Positions 9,354 to 18,299 of a DNA stretch of 64,000 nucleotides are shown here, piece by piece (position 1 is the stretch's first letter; each line of letters opens with the position of its first letter). The notes below the pieces were generated by a model, which saw only the letters and a list, made by a program, of their open reading frames with translations, was not told where the DNA came from and searched no databases. Made by a program: the position numbers and the translations under genes. Source of the stretch: Erythrobacter rubeus (lineage in GTDB: Bacteria > Pseudomonadota > Alphaproteobacteria > Sphingomonadales > Sphingomonadaceae); assembly GCF_014705715.1 (NCBI RefSeq), contig NZ_JACXLC010000001.1, forward strand, positions 2,028,457-2,092,456, given 5' to 3'.

Positions 9354-9956
9354 ATGAACAGTGCAACACGAGACAAAATCATCCGCACGGCCATGGATCT
9401 GTTTTGGGTGAAAGGTTATAATTCGACCTCCATCTCGGATATCCTCAGCCGGACGCAGGTCCACTCAGGAAGCCTCTATCATTTCTTCCCCGGCAAGCAG
9501 GACGTGCTCATCGCAGTCCTCGAAACGTATCGCGACGAGATCGACGTGGGCCTGCTAGATCATGCGTGGGAAGGCGTTGAGGATCCGGTAGAAAAGATCT
9601 TCGCGCTCCTGAACGGATATCGCACGCATCTGCTGACAACAGACTACCAATATGGCTGTCCGATCGGCAGTCTGGCGCTGGAACTCCACGAACCCGACCC
9701 ACGGGTTCGCGAACTGATCGACCGTAATTTTCGCAATTGGGTGGATGCAGTGGAAAATTGCCTGGTCGAAGCCGCAGACCGCTTCCCGCGCGACCTGGAT
9801 CGGCGCGCACTCGCGGAATTCATTCTGACAATCATGGAAGGCGCGATCATGCAGGCGCGCACGGCCCAGGATATTGGCCTGTTCGATCGGAATGTCGATG
9901 TCTTGCGAGAGCATCTCGACCTCCTGATGAAACAACGCGCGATGCAGGACAGCTAA
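9354..9956 (+). CDS. TetR family transcriptional regulator
   Basis: A 200-residue regulator with an N-terminal TetR HTH at residues ~8-55 (KIIRTAMDLFWVKGYNSTSISDIL followed by SGSLYHFFPGKQDVL). The C-terminal half (CPIGSLALELHEPDPRVRELIDRNFRNW) resembles the TetR group around YxaF/LmrA and NemR-like proteins, where CP-G-L starts a ligand domain. The gene is followed on the same strand by DUF1761 and secreted-protein genes, which it may control. Direct repeats just upstream are a candidate operator. Confidence 0.88.
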   Translation: MNSATRDKIIRTAMDLFWVKGYNSTSISDILSRTQVHSGSLYHFFPGKQDVLIAVLETYRDEIDVGLLDHAWEGVEDPVEKIFALLNGYRTHLLTTDYQYGCPIGSLALELHEPDPRVRELIDRNFRNWVDAVENCLVEAADRFPRDLDRRALAEFILTIMEGAIMQARTAQDIGLFDRNVDVLREHLDLLMKQRAMQDS

Positions 9957-9984
9957 ACTGAAGCCATAACGATGGAGGACGTGC

Positions 9985-10380
9985 ATGATTGAAGCAGACC
10001 TTTGGGCAGTACTCGCAGCGACGGTTTCGGCCTTCGTGCTAGGCGGACTTTGGTACGGCCTGATATTCGCGAAAGCCTGGCAGGTGCAGGCGGGGATTAC
10101 GGACGAGCAACTCGCCTCGCAAAATCAGGTAAAGATATTCAGCATTGCGTTTCTGCTGGCGCTGATCGCGGCCTTCATTTTCGGTGAGTTCCTAGGGCCG
10201 AAGCCCGACTTCAGCTTCGCAGTCGGAGCCGGTGTTTCAGCCGGGCTCGCGTGGGTCGCTGCCACACTCGGCATCATCTATCTCTTCGAGCAGCGACCGC
10301 TCGGCCATTGGCTGATCAATGGGGGCTACGCCACGCTGCAGTTCGCGCTCTTCGGTCTCATCTTCGGGCTCATGGGGTAA
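9985..10380 (+). CDS. DUF1761 family membrane protein
   Basis: A 131-residue protein with four predicted membrane helices. The N-terminal pattern LGGLWYGLIFAKAWQVQAGI is the mark of DUF1761 proteins, and the second half ends with a Gly/Phe-rich helix. Function is unknown in the family. It begins 28 bases after the TetR stop and is 5 bases from the following secreted protein, so all are likely one transcription unit. Confidence 0.8.
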   Translation: MIEADLWAVLAATVSAFVLGGLWYGLIFAKAWQVQAGITDEQLASQNQVKIFSIAFLLALIAAFIFGEFLGPKPDFSFAVGAGVSAGLAWVAATLGIIYLFEQRPLGHWLINGGYATLQFALFGLIFGLMG

Positions 10381-10385
10381 CGCAA

Positions 10386-10904
10386 ATGACAATCAGAACT
10401 CTTGCTTTCGCCTTGGCAATAGCCTGCTCCCCCGCGATCGCTTCAGCGGAGAAGACCGATAGTTCGAGCGATCTCGACGCTTTGCGGTTTCTGGCCGGAA
10501 GCTGCTGGACAGCGGCGTTCCCCGATGGCGGCGCGACCGACACGCATTGCTGGGAAGCGATGCTTGGTGACGCTTTCATACGAGACGTCCATGTCGTCAA
10601 TGGGCGCTCTCAGCCTTACTCGGGCGAGTCGATCTACGGCGTCGATCCGGAAACGGGAGAGTTCGGGTATACATACTACAATTCGCTCGGCGGAATCAGT
10701 AGTGGCCGGGTTGTGGTATTTGATGACCGCATCGAGTTTCCCGGCGAGACCCATACGACCACCGAAGGTGAGACGATCGTCATGCGCAGCATCATGCGCC
10801 GGACAGGAGATGACAGCTATTCGATGACTACCGAGCAGGAAACGCCCGAAGGATGGCGCACGCTCTGGTCAATGCAATTCGAGCGCGCGGGAGATGCACC
10901 GTGA
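10386..10904 (+). CDS. Secreted protein of unknown function, lipocalin-like (DUF1579-type)
   Basis: A 172-residue protein with a signal peptide (MTIRTLAFALAIACSPAIASA). The mature part starts LDALRFLAGSCWTAAFPDG and continues with alternating beta-strands (FIRDVHVVNG, GYTYYNSLGG, VVVFDDRIEFPG), a pattern seen in small periplasmic beta-barrel proteins such as DUF1579/DUF6265. No catalytic motif is visible. The start at 10386 is immediately followed by the signal peptide; the ORF extension upstream overlaps the DUF1761 gene in another frame and is rejected. The stop overlaps the next start (GTGA). Confidence 0.7.
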   Translation: MTIRTLAFALAIACSPAIASAEKTDSSSDLDALRFLAGSCWTAAFPDGGATDTHCWEAMLGDAFIRDVHVVNGRSQPYSGESIYGVDPETGEFGYTYYNSLGGISSGRVVVFDDRIEFPGETHTTTEGETIVMRSIMRRTGDDSYSMTTEQETPEGWRTLWSMQFERAGDAP

Positions 10905-11407
10905 GGACCATGGCAGTCTATACGATTGTTGCAATTACTCTCGGGTTGGGCGGTTGCGCGAAGTTTGAGGGTGTCGAAGGGCATGCGTTGGCCCCCGCGG
11001 AAGCGGTACATGTAGCCACCTTGCCCGCTTCTGCGATTGCTTCGAACGGTCACGGCCAGAGGTGCCGCACGCCCTGTTCCCTCCCACTGCTCAGAGCCAC
11101 TGGCGGTGACATCACAATCGCGCTGGACGGATATCACACCGAACGCCTGCGTATCTCCAGCGATGTTTCGGACAGATATATGGCCGAACGAACGCGAACC
11201 TATGCGGTCGAAGCAATCGATCCGGATCCCGCCAGCATGGGTCTGACACTTCTCGGCCATGCGCTGAGCGGTAGAGGCGGTGTCCGAACACTCGAAACGA
11301 ACGAGATACGCGTTGAGCTGATCAGATTGGCGGAGGGCGAGGAGGATTTGCTTGCCGCGGCGCAGCCATTGACGGGCGAGCGCATACCAATCGATCTTAC
11401 CGAGTGA
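10901..11407 (+). CDS. Small lipoprotein with PEGA-like domain
   Basis: A 168-residue protein starting with GTG that overlaps the previous stop as GTGA, with GGGAG upstream; ATG at 10910 is an alternative. The N-terminus is a lipoprotein signal ending in LGLGGC. The segment RCRTPCSLPLLRATGGDITIALDGYHTERLRI has the form of a PEGA repeat (two Cys, then a beta strand with D-G-Y), usually a surface- or cell-wall-associated fold. Likely a membrane-anchored periplasmic or outer-membrane protein. Role unknown. Confidence 0.65.
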   Translation: MRTMAVYTIVAITLGLGGCAKFEGVEGHALAPAEAVHVATLPASAIASNGHGQRCRTPCSLPLLRATGGDITIALDGYHTERLRISSDVSDRYMAERTRTYAVEAIDPDPASMGLTLLGHALSGRGGVRTLETNEIRVELIRLAEGEEDLLAAAQPLTGERIPIDLTE

Positions 11408-11460
11408 CTGGGCCTCAAAAACTCGGGAATTACATTAAGTAGACGTGGAGGAATTGCAAA

Positions 11461-12003
11461 ATGGCATCCCCTGAAGAACAGCTCGCATCGATGATGTCGA
11501 ACATGCTCGAGAAGACAGGAAGGACACTCGAGCAATGGCTCAGCCTGCTTGCAAAAACCGATCTTCAAAAGCACGGCCAAATCGTGAAGTTCCTGAAGTC
11601 GGAGCACGATGTTGGTCACGGCTACGCCAACCTCATCGCGAGCAAGGCGCTGGAAACCAAGCAGCCGGTCGACCTCGTTGCCGAGCAATACTCTGGCGCC
11701 AAGGCGACTCTTAAGCCGATGTACGACGAAATCGTCGCCTTCGCTCGTTCGCTCGGAGACGATGTCGAGATAGCGCCAAAAAAAGCCAGCGTGAGCCTGC
11801 GGCGAAAAAAGCAATTTGCGCTTATCACAGCAGCGACGAAAACGCGGATCGATCTCGGTCTAGCCCTGAAGGGCGACCCGGCGAAAGGGCGCCTGGAGAC
11901 CTACAACGCCATGTGCAGCCACCGCGTGCGGCTCGAGACGTCTTCAGATTTCGACCACGAAGTTAAAGCTTGGATTGAGGAGTCGTACGGCCGCGCTGGA
12001 TAG
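11461..12003 (+). CDS. DUF4287 plus DUF5655 domain protein
   Basis: A 180-residue soluble protein. Residues ~5-70 (MLEKTGRTLEQWLSLLAKT followed by KFLKSEHDVGHGYANLIA) match the DUF4287 pattern, and residues ~75-175 (YDEIVAFARSLGDDVEIAPKKASVSLRRKKQFALI) match DUF5655, a domain often linked to DUF4287 or to transport-type proteins. Function unknown. AGGAATTG lies upstream of the ATG. It stands apart from its neighbours by about 50 bases and is followed by a repeat-containing gap. Confidence 0.75.
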   Translation: MASPEEQLASMMSNMLEKTGRTLEQWLSLLAKTDLQKHGQIVKFLKSEHDVGHGYANLIASKALETKQPVDLVAEQYSGAKATLKPMYDEIVAFARSLGDDVEIAPKKASVSLRRKKQFALITAATKTRIDLGLALKGDPAKGRLETYNAMCSHRVRLETSSDFDHEVKAWIEESYGRAG

Positions 12004-12100
12004 GCCCACACGATGGTATCTCACTTATAACTGATCGCTTCGGGTAATGTGTTCGCTTCGGGTTGAACTGCAAAAGCCTGCCAACGTTGAAATTGGGTCG

Positions 12101-12165
12101 TGAGCCGAAAGTCGACTCTTTGCTTTTGCCTCTCGAAAGCAGACTGTCTGCAATCGGCCCAATGT
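12101..12165. repeat. Dispersed intergenic hairpin repeat, copy B
   Basis: GAAAGCAGACTGTCTGC at 12135-12151 is close to the copy at 7439; a degenerate partial unit (CCGAAAGTCGACTCTTTGC) lies just upstream. It sits in the 12004-12221 gap between two convergent genes, which otherwise shows no gene. Confidence 0.45.
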
Positions 12166-12221
12166 TCGCCCTGAGGACGCTCGTAGCAACGTCGCGCACC
12201 TGCATCGAACCAAGCAGCACC

Positions 12222-13762
12222 TTATCGTCCGCTTACAACTCGGGTCGTTTCCTCAGCGCCGGACAAATCACGCTCAATCCTGTTCAAGAAGCTCTGCGTC
12301 GACCAATCCAGATCGCGCATGACGATATCCGGCTCGTATATCTCGCCCCAAAGCCGTTGCCTGCCGACATAAACCTTGATTGGGATCACGACCCTCCCGG
12401 GGCCATGGGAGAGGTCGGACACGCGCGCGTCCATATATGTGGAATCTGCGCTTGTCGGCGCTCCGATCAAGCGGACGTTCTCGTACAAGGTGAAGAGGTC
12501 GAGAGCGTCGAGACACGCGCTCGCGCAGTATCCTGGAGTTATCACATAGACGGGCGCCGCGAAGTCGGTAGCCGGATCGCCGATAGCCGAGTTGGAGGTT
12601 CGATCGGGGGCGGGCGCCCCTATCGCGCTCTGCGCGAATAAGGGTTTCTTGCGCTTGCTCGACGCGCGCATGCCAGCTGTTACTCGGTCGACCCAACTTG
12701 CGAGCTGCGCATCACCTTCTTGCCGAAGCCGGGCCGCGACACGCTCCATGTGAAGGATGTTTTCGCGGCTGTTTCGCCAGTGGACCTCCGGGCTGACGTG
12801 TCGCCGCGCTTCGAGAGAACTCTCGCCCCAAAGCAATTGAGCCAAGCGCTCGCTCCAGCGCGAAGACCCGCCTTGGTTGTTTCGAAGATCGAGCACGAGC
12901 GCTTTCGCAGAGAGCAGTTCTTTCCGGCGAGCCGCAACGTCTTCGAACAGGGTTTCGTAATCGGCAATCGCGTCCGCATCGGGCTGGAAGTCCTGCAAAC
13001 CGATGAAGAAAATTCCTTCTCTCGGCTCGGAAAGTGCGATCGGTTCGGCTTCGCCATACATTGCATCGCGCCTGAAGGTATGTTCTTGCCTGCTTAGCGC
13101 TCGCCAATCGAGACTGCGCGTCTCTTCAAAACTGTCAGCGTACAAAAACGTGCAGGATCTCGGCTGCGCGCGCGTCACACCCGCATGAGCGTAGAAAAGC
13201 TGGCTCGGTCGCGTCCACCACTGGCCGGCCTCTGCCGGACGGAAATTGTATAGCTCAAGTCGATCGAGCAGGAACTCGCGGATCGGAACGCCGTCACACG
13301 ACACTATCTGCGCTCCGTTTGCCGGATCGGCTGGATCGAAAGTCCGCGCATAGAGGGCATCGTCTCGCCAAAGGGCCACAAAGCCCGGCCAGGCGGGTTC
13401 CCCGGTTCCTGCGGTCGCCCGAGGATCCGCCACCAAAGCGTGGCCATCAGATAGCACCGCCGAGAAGGCCGCTAGCGCTCTTCCGTATCCATACCTGTCT
13501 CGCGCCCGTTCGGCCGCGTCCAAACCGCGCGCGCGCCGTTGCCAGCTGCGAGGGAAAGTCCGGGTTTTGAAGATCGTAGAGCCCGGAGTGATTTTGCACG
13601 AACCGCGCATAGGCTTCGAGAACATCGTCGTGCGCCGCCGATTGGCCAGTCTTCGCTTGTCCAGGCTTCATAATCGGGTTCATTTGATGCCTCCTGTCCG
13701 ACGATTGCCGATGGCAATGCGAACAACAGGGTTGCAGGGACCGCGAAACGAAGCATACACAC
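12222..13762 (-). pseudogene. S41 family peptidase, apparently double frameshifted
   Basis: Three frames together spell one protein. Frame 1 from 13762 gives a signal peptide (MCMLRFAVPATLLFALPSA) and the start of the mature part ending DYEAWTSEDWPIG. Frame 2 (about 13640 to 13530) continues AHDDVLEAYARFVQNHSGLYD to FPSQLATARA. Frame 3 continues RGLDAAERARDRYGYGRALAAF to the end at 12222. Frame 3 contains the S41 features LDLRNNQGGSS and YCASACLDALDLF, where the Ser after CA is the likely nucleophile. The first shift is near GGCGGCGCAC (about 13631-13640) and the second lies in a GC dinucleotide run (about 13523-13533). Real pseudogene or sequencing error cannot be told apart. GGGAGG precedes the ATG. 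Confidence 0.75.
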
Positions 13763-13767
13763 CTCCC

Positions 13768-13783
13768 GATTACAGATGTAGTC
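13768..13783. promoter_or_regulatory. BlaI/MecI-like operator candidate
   Basis: GATTACAGATGTAGTC is a near-perfect palindrome (six of seven outer pairs) with the core TACAgaTGTA, the form bound by BlaI/MecI/CopY-type repressors. It lies 5 bases upstream of the start of the S41 peptidase gene at 13762, overlapping the region before its ribosome-binding site. No blaI gene is in the window. An overlapping TAGTCGACTA palindrome is at 13779-13788. Confidence 0.4.
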
Positions 13784-13853
13784 GACTATTAGCCGGTTTT
13801 TGTCAATGTGTCGCGATCTCTCTTCGTAGGGCGAGATTTTGAGCCGTTGGCGA

Positions 13854-16193
13854 TTAGGGTCCGCCAGTCCCCTCCCGCGCTTCCGCTAGCTCAAACTCGG
13901 CTTTCCAGATCGTCGCCCAGCTATCGAAGCGGTCGGCGATCGGCATTTTGTCTGCGGGAAGGTCGGGTATCGCATGTGCGCTGGACACCGGAAGCCCCGG
14001 AATTGCGCTAGTCATGTCGAGGCGAAGGACGGGGTCCTCATCCGCGGTCGGCATCCGGAGCGTGAAGTTCAGGCCGGAGAGCGGAACGGCTTGATAATCG
14101 AGAAACAACGCATTGTCTTTCAATGCAATATCGAGGGCGTTCCCATTCAATTGCGCGCGCGTCTCATTGGGCAGCCCATCGAGCTTGAACCATACCCTGA
14201 AGCCTTCCGCGCGAGAGACGATTGATAGCGCGATTATCGTATCCGATGAGGGACCCGGGCCTGGCGCTTGCTCTTGGTATGACACTTCGACGGGTGCTTC
14301 CAGAACCGTAGATGCCTCGACACCGTAGAGGTCGGTTTTCGGTCCGTATGGCTTGACGCTGAAGTCAAGCGCACGCGGATCGTCCCCCAACAGTTGACGC
14401 GACCAGTCGTCCGGTTCCGGGTAGCGGCTTGCCCAATAGCCCTGACCCTCATTTTGGATGAACAGGATGTCAGTCGCACTGGGGTGCCGCTGCGAATGGT
14501 TCGTTGTCAGGACCAGCGTCACGGCTAGGATCGCCGCAGCTGCGCCAAGCGAAGCGGGCAACCATATTTGACGCGAGCTGGACGTGTTCCCGGCGGGCTG
14601 AAGCGTCCAGATGAGCATCACGATGAAAACGGCGGTGACGGGTGCGAAAACGAGGCCGATCAGTGTGTGATAGGCGGCGATGACGGGCACTAGGACGAGG
14701 CCTGCGATGAAAGCCGCGATAAGCATGATAGGTAGCGATGGTTGTCCGGACGGGGCGCCCATTCTCGAGGCGTAGCTCAATGCCGCGGCCCCTGCGGTAA
14801 AAGGGATCGCCAAGAAATAGGCAGAGCCCGGCGAGGCGACTTGCAAGACCGATCCTGCAAGGCCCACCAAGATCAGCCCAGATGTCCACCAGGCCCTGCG
14901 CATCGATGGGAAAATCGCCATAGGAAGGACGCACATCGCCAGCACCACAAGGACGGTTGGGATAACGGCCCAATGCCAGTTGATGAGATACTCCCGCCCG
15001 GTGAACGGATCGGTCATATCCTGATTGGCGCCCATGGCTGTCGCAATGCCAAACGCGGCCAGGCAGGCGAAGATCAGGACGAGGATCTGGACAGGCATGG
15101 CCACCAGAAGTTCCTTCCACGCCATCTCCGATCGCCGGATCGACCAGAAGCCACCAGCGATGAGGAGAACCCACCCGATCGCCAGCGTCAACCAATCGAG
15201 GCCTGCGGGGTAGTGGACGAGAAACAGGCCAAAGACATCGAAGAAGGAAGCTCGCCCGGCCACGCCGAGGTCCTTGGCGCTGGATGCCTCGCTTAGCACA
15301 CCGAGCAATTGCTCGCCCATATCCTGGACGCTTGCCGGCGAAAGGTTCGCCGGTGTGTCGGTTGTGGAGTGGTAGTCGAAGATGCCGCCTAGGGCCGCAA
15401 AATTCATCGATGGGATGCCCAGGCCCAGGGGCACGCCGAGATCGGTTATGTTGGGCGAAGAGGACCCGAACAGGTCGATCACGGCGTTCGCATGGGGACT
15501 GGCGACGCTGCGTGCATAAAGCGACACCAGCGAGGCATTCTGTTCGCTGGTCTGGACCATGCGAACCGGCCCCGCATTGCCGCGACTGTCGATATTGATC
15601 GCCAAAGCGATATCGTCGGCCCACGGGTGGTTGTCGAAAAATTCGCGTGCGCCCAGAAGGCCCTCTTCCTCGCCATCGGTGAAGAGAAGGACGATATCTC
15701 TCTCAAGCGGTGCCTGCGTGATAGCACGCATCGCTTCAAGGGCGACCGCGATCCCCATCGCATTGTCGCTGGCGCCGCGGGACATAGAGATCGTGTCGTG
15801 ATGCGCCATGACCAGAAGGGCGCCTGTTTCAGCGCCGACCGACGAAGGGCTCGCCCGAAATCGACCGACCACGTTTTCCAAAGTCGTGCCAAAGATCAGC
15901 TGCCCGTCCGATACGACGCTGATCCGATCACTTGGACCGCTCTCGTCTACTTCCGCCCCCAGCTCGGCCAGTCGCGCTTTCAGATAGGTCCGGGCTTCGC
16001 GATTGGCGCTCGACCCGACCACCCGAGGTTCAGCAGCAATCCTCGCAATGTCCGCTGCGGCCCGCTCCGCCGAGAAAACTTCTGCGGGAGCATGGCTCGG
16101 GCGTGGATCTGGCGGGGCAAGCGACCAGAGATGCAAGACCGCAAGCACTACCAGCAAGCCTAGCGCTATCAACCCATTCTGCATTCTGATCAT
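13854..16193 (-). CDS. M28 family zinc peptidase with C-terminal membrane domain
   Basis: A 779-residue protein. After an N-terminal hydrophobic anchor (GLIALGLLVVLAVLHLW) comes an M28 aminopeptidase domain, about residues 40-300. Zinc and catalytic residues are visible in order: H of MAHHDT, D of GASDNAMG, EE of TDGEEEGLLGA, D of INIDSRGN and H of FDYHSTTDTP. From about residue 330 there are eight or so hydrophobic helices, then a periplasmic C-terminal domain. This matches the membrane-bound M28 type (Fxna/ERMP1-like). The ATG at 16193 has AAGGA upstream; a TTG at 16202 is possible. Probable role is peptide hydrolysis at the cell envelope. Confidence 0.85.
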   Translation of the reverse strand: MIRMQNGLIALGLLVVLAVLHLWSLAPPDPRPSHAPAEVFSAERAAADIARIAAEPRVVGSSANREARTYLKARLAELGAEVDESGPSDRISVVSDGQLIFGTTLENVVGRFRASPSSVGAETGALLVMAHHDTISMSRGASDNAMGIAVALEAMRAITQAPLERDIVLLFTDGEEEGLLGAREFFDNHPWADDIALAINIDSRGNAGPVRMVQTSEQNASLVSLYARSVASPHANAVIDLFGSSSPNITDLGVPLGLGIPSMNFAALGGIFDYHSTTDTPANLSPASVQDMGEQLLGVLSEASSAKDLGVAGRASFFDVFGLFLVHYPAGLDWLTLAIGWVLLIAGGFWSIRRSEMAWKELLVAMPVQILVLIFACLAAFGIATAMGANQDMTDPFTGREYLINWHWAVIPTVLVVLAMCVLPMAIFPSMRRAWWTSGLILVGLAGSVLQVASPGSAYFLAIPFTAGAAALSYASRMGAPSGQPSLPIMLIAAFIAGLVLVPVIAAYHTLIGLVFAPVTAVFIVMLIWTLQPAGNTSSSRQIWLPASLGAAAAILAVTLVLTTNHSQRHPSATDILFIQNEGQGYWASRYPEPDDWSRQLLGDDPRALDFSVKPYGPKTDLYGVEASTVLEAPVEVSYQEQAPGPGPSSDTIIALSIVSRAEGFRVWFKLDGLPNETRAQLNGNALDIALKDNALFLDYQAVPLSGLNFTLRMPTADEDPVLRLDMTSAIPGLPVSSAHAIPDLPADKMPIADRFDSWATIWKAEFELAEAREGTGGP

Positions 16194-16315
16194 GCGCCCC
16201 AATCCTTGATTTGCGTTCAGTTCCTAGGTGCGCCCCAATGTTCGAGCAACGAATCCCAACTCCAAAAGATCTTTAATTGTTTGTCGCAACGGTTTCGACA
16301 TTTGCCGGACAACGG

Positions 16316-17107
16316 TCAGGCGCCCTCCCCCCAGGCAATCCAGACGAACGAGAGGGTTTCGTCCTGAGAGCCGTTCCAGAAGGTCACCGGGATATTAGGC
16401 GACGTGAGGAACATCTCCCCCGGCTTTGCTGCAAAGGTGTGTTCGCCCATTTCGCCCTCGACAGCACCAGAGAGCACGATGATCATCCGCGGAAACGGAG
16501 CGGCGAGAGTGGGCGCCTGGTCCTTTCCGAGCCCGGCGGGCACATGATAGACAGCGCTGCGAAATCCCTTGTCATAGTACAGGACGGTCGCGGGCGCGCC
16601 GTGGGCGATGCGGCTGTTTTCCGGGCCGTAACGCGTGATTTCCGGGAACCCGCGATTCCAGAAATGGAAAGTCACACGGCGGAACACTTCTTCGTAGTCA
16701 GCGGGTTGCTCGTATCCGCTTGTGAATTCGACCTCGAGCGGAGTTTCGTCGGCGGAAGTAGCCGCCGCCATCGCGGTGAGGCCGGTCCAGACTTTGCGAT
16801 CGATAAGATGAAGCGTTTCCAGATCGAGCGTGTAATACATCATCTCGGTGGACCCGAAGCCTTCCTTCAGGGTGCTCGAGCGCTCATTGCCTGTCAATGT
16901 CGACGTGACCCGCCAGCGATGATCGCCGACCTCGATGCCGAACGTCGTGTCGATCGCCATCGGGTCGCTATTGTAATCGTCTACAAAGCGCTTCAGGATT
17001 TCGGCCGTGACGACCTGTTCCGCCGGATTGACGTTCTGAGCCGCGGTAGCGCTGGCGACAAAAGATAGGCTAGATGCCAAGAGGCTGCGGAAAATCGCGT
17101 CCAACAT
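16316..17107 (-). CDS. Secreted cupin-domain protein of unknown function
   Basis: A 263-residue protein with a signal peptide (MLDAIFRSLLASSLSFVASATA). The C-terminal third looks like a cupin (MIIVLSGAVEGEMGEHTFAAKPGEMFLTSPNIPVTFWNGS), with the G-E-M-F and P-x-x-P strands of the cupin barrel but few of the usual metal-binding His residues. The first part (ILKRFVDDYNSDPMAIDTTF to LHLIDRKVWTGL) is not recognised; it might be SCP2-like. A role in catalysis or ligand binding cannot be assigned. It is divergent from the LytTR gene. Confidence 0.6.
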   Translation of the reverse strand: MLDAIFRSLLASSLSFVASATAAQNVNPAEQVVTAEILKRFVDDYNSDPMAIDTTFGIEVGDHRWRVTSTLTGNERSSTLKEGFGSTEMMYYTLDLETLHLIDRKVWTGLTAMAAATSADETPLEVEFTSGYEQPADYEEVFRRVTFHFWNRGFPEITRYGPENSRIAHGAPATVLYYDKGFRSAVYHVPAGLGKDQAPTLAAPFPRMIIVLSGAVEGEMGEHTFAAKPGEMFLTSPNIPVTFWNGSQDETLSFVWIAWGEGA

Positions 17108-17185
17108 ATTTGGGGCCTCGCTTCCTGTTGATTGCGAAAATTAGGGCACGAACTGTCGACGGGGCGATATAACTTTCAAACACTT

Positions 17186-17992
17186 ATGAACGAAATGTCC
17201 GATCCAACGCACGAATGGCCACCAAACGCATTTCGCGCTTCGCGAAATGCAGGCTTTCTCCATGCTCCGTTACGGTCATGGGCGATCACGATGATTGTTG
17301 GCGGCCTTTTCATGGGGTGGACAGGCGCCCTTGGCAGCTATCAGTATCCAATCGGCATGCGGCTCTCGATTTGGTTGGGATTGTGCACAGCCGCCGGATT
17401 CCTGGCTTTGTCGATCGAAAGTTTGATCGTCAAAGGCGGCGTCGACCGACGGGGGATTGTCGCGACGGGGATCGGCCTGACTATCGGCCTAGCGCTTGCG
17501 ATGACCCCGATCGTCTACATGCTGAATTCTCTAGGCACGCTGCAACCCGCGTCACAAATTGTACGCTATTTCGGAAACAGCTTGGTGATCAGCAGTGTCC
17601 TTGTTGGTGGTCGCATGCTTGTTGGGCTTTCAATCGCAGGACAATCCGCGCCCTCCCAAGCCGGGGAAGAAATCGCTCAGGCACCGTTCTTGAAGCGTCT
17701 CAAGCCTTCGATGCGCGAAAGTGAGATTTGGTCCCTGCGATCGGAAGGACATTATGTCCGAGTTTACACCAGCGTTGGGGAAGATTTGATCCTCATCCGG
17801 TTGAAGGACGCAATCGAAGAAATGGGGAGTGTTGATGGGCGCCAAGTCCACCGTTCCTGGTGGGTCGCCCGCGCGGCAATTGAAGAGGCGGTTCAAGAGA
17901 AGGGCAAGACGCTGCTGAAAGTTCGCCCGGGGCTTACAGTGCCGGTCAGTCGCAAGGTAAAACCAGAGCTCAGCGCATCGGGGTGGATTTGA
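17186..17992 (+). CDS. Membrane-bound LytTR-type transcriptional regulator
   Basis: A 268-residue protein. Residues ~30-165 form four membrane helices (AITMIVGGLFMGWTGALG, LSIWLGLCTAAGFLAL, GIVATGIGLTIGLALAMTP, LVISSVLVGGRMLVGLSI). The C-terminal ~95 residues are a LytTR DNA-binding domain: EIWSLRSEGHYVRVYTSVGED, LIRLKDAIEEM, HRSWWVARAAI. A regulator that responds to a membrane signal without a kinase is the usual reading. The ATG at 17186 is preferred over a TTG at 17132; a second ATG at 17195 is also possible. No clear ribosome-binding site. Confidence 0.8.
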   Translation: MNEMSDPTHEWPPNAFRASRNAGFLHAPLRSWAITMIVGGLFMGWTGALGSYQYPIGMRLSIWLGLCTAAGFLALSIESLIVKGGVDRRGIVATGIGLTIGLALAMTPIVYMLNSLGTLQPASQIVRYFGNSLVISSVLVGGRMLVGLSIAGQSAPSQAGEEIAQAPFLKRLKPSMRESEIWSLRSEGHYVRVYTSVGEDLILIRLKDAIEEMGSVDGRQVHRSWWVARAAIEEAVQEKGKTLLKVRPGLTVPVSRKVKPELSASGWI

Positions 17993-18299
17993 AGAATGGG
18001 CTCGAAGTTTCCTCGGTGGTCAACGCGAACGAATGGACAGCGGTTTGGCTGTGGTACCGCCACTCGAATCGGAAACTTCCTATTTAAGTGGATTCTTAGG
18101 CGGGAGCCCACACTCATAGACCTCGACCCTATGGCCGCGGGCAGGGTGCCATCGCTTGGTTGTGAGCTCGGTATGGACGCCCCGCGTCCGCTTGGCGGCA
18201 TTTCGCTGCCGGAACCGGGCAGTCTACCTACGGCCCAAAAACCTCCTCTAACTTGTCTGGTTATCTTCTCTCTCGCCATTCCGGCCAAGGAGAAGAAAG
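17993..18299. other. Intergenic stretch without a recognisable gene
   Basis: Open frames cross this gap on both strands but none has a plausible start, ribosome-binding site and motif together. The end of the stretch carries AAGGAGAAGAAAG, the ribosome-binding site of the recombinase gene. Confidence 0.4.
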
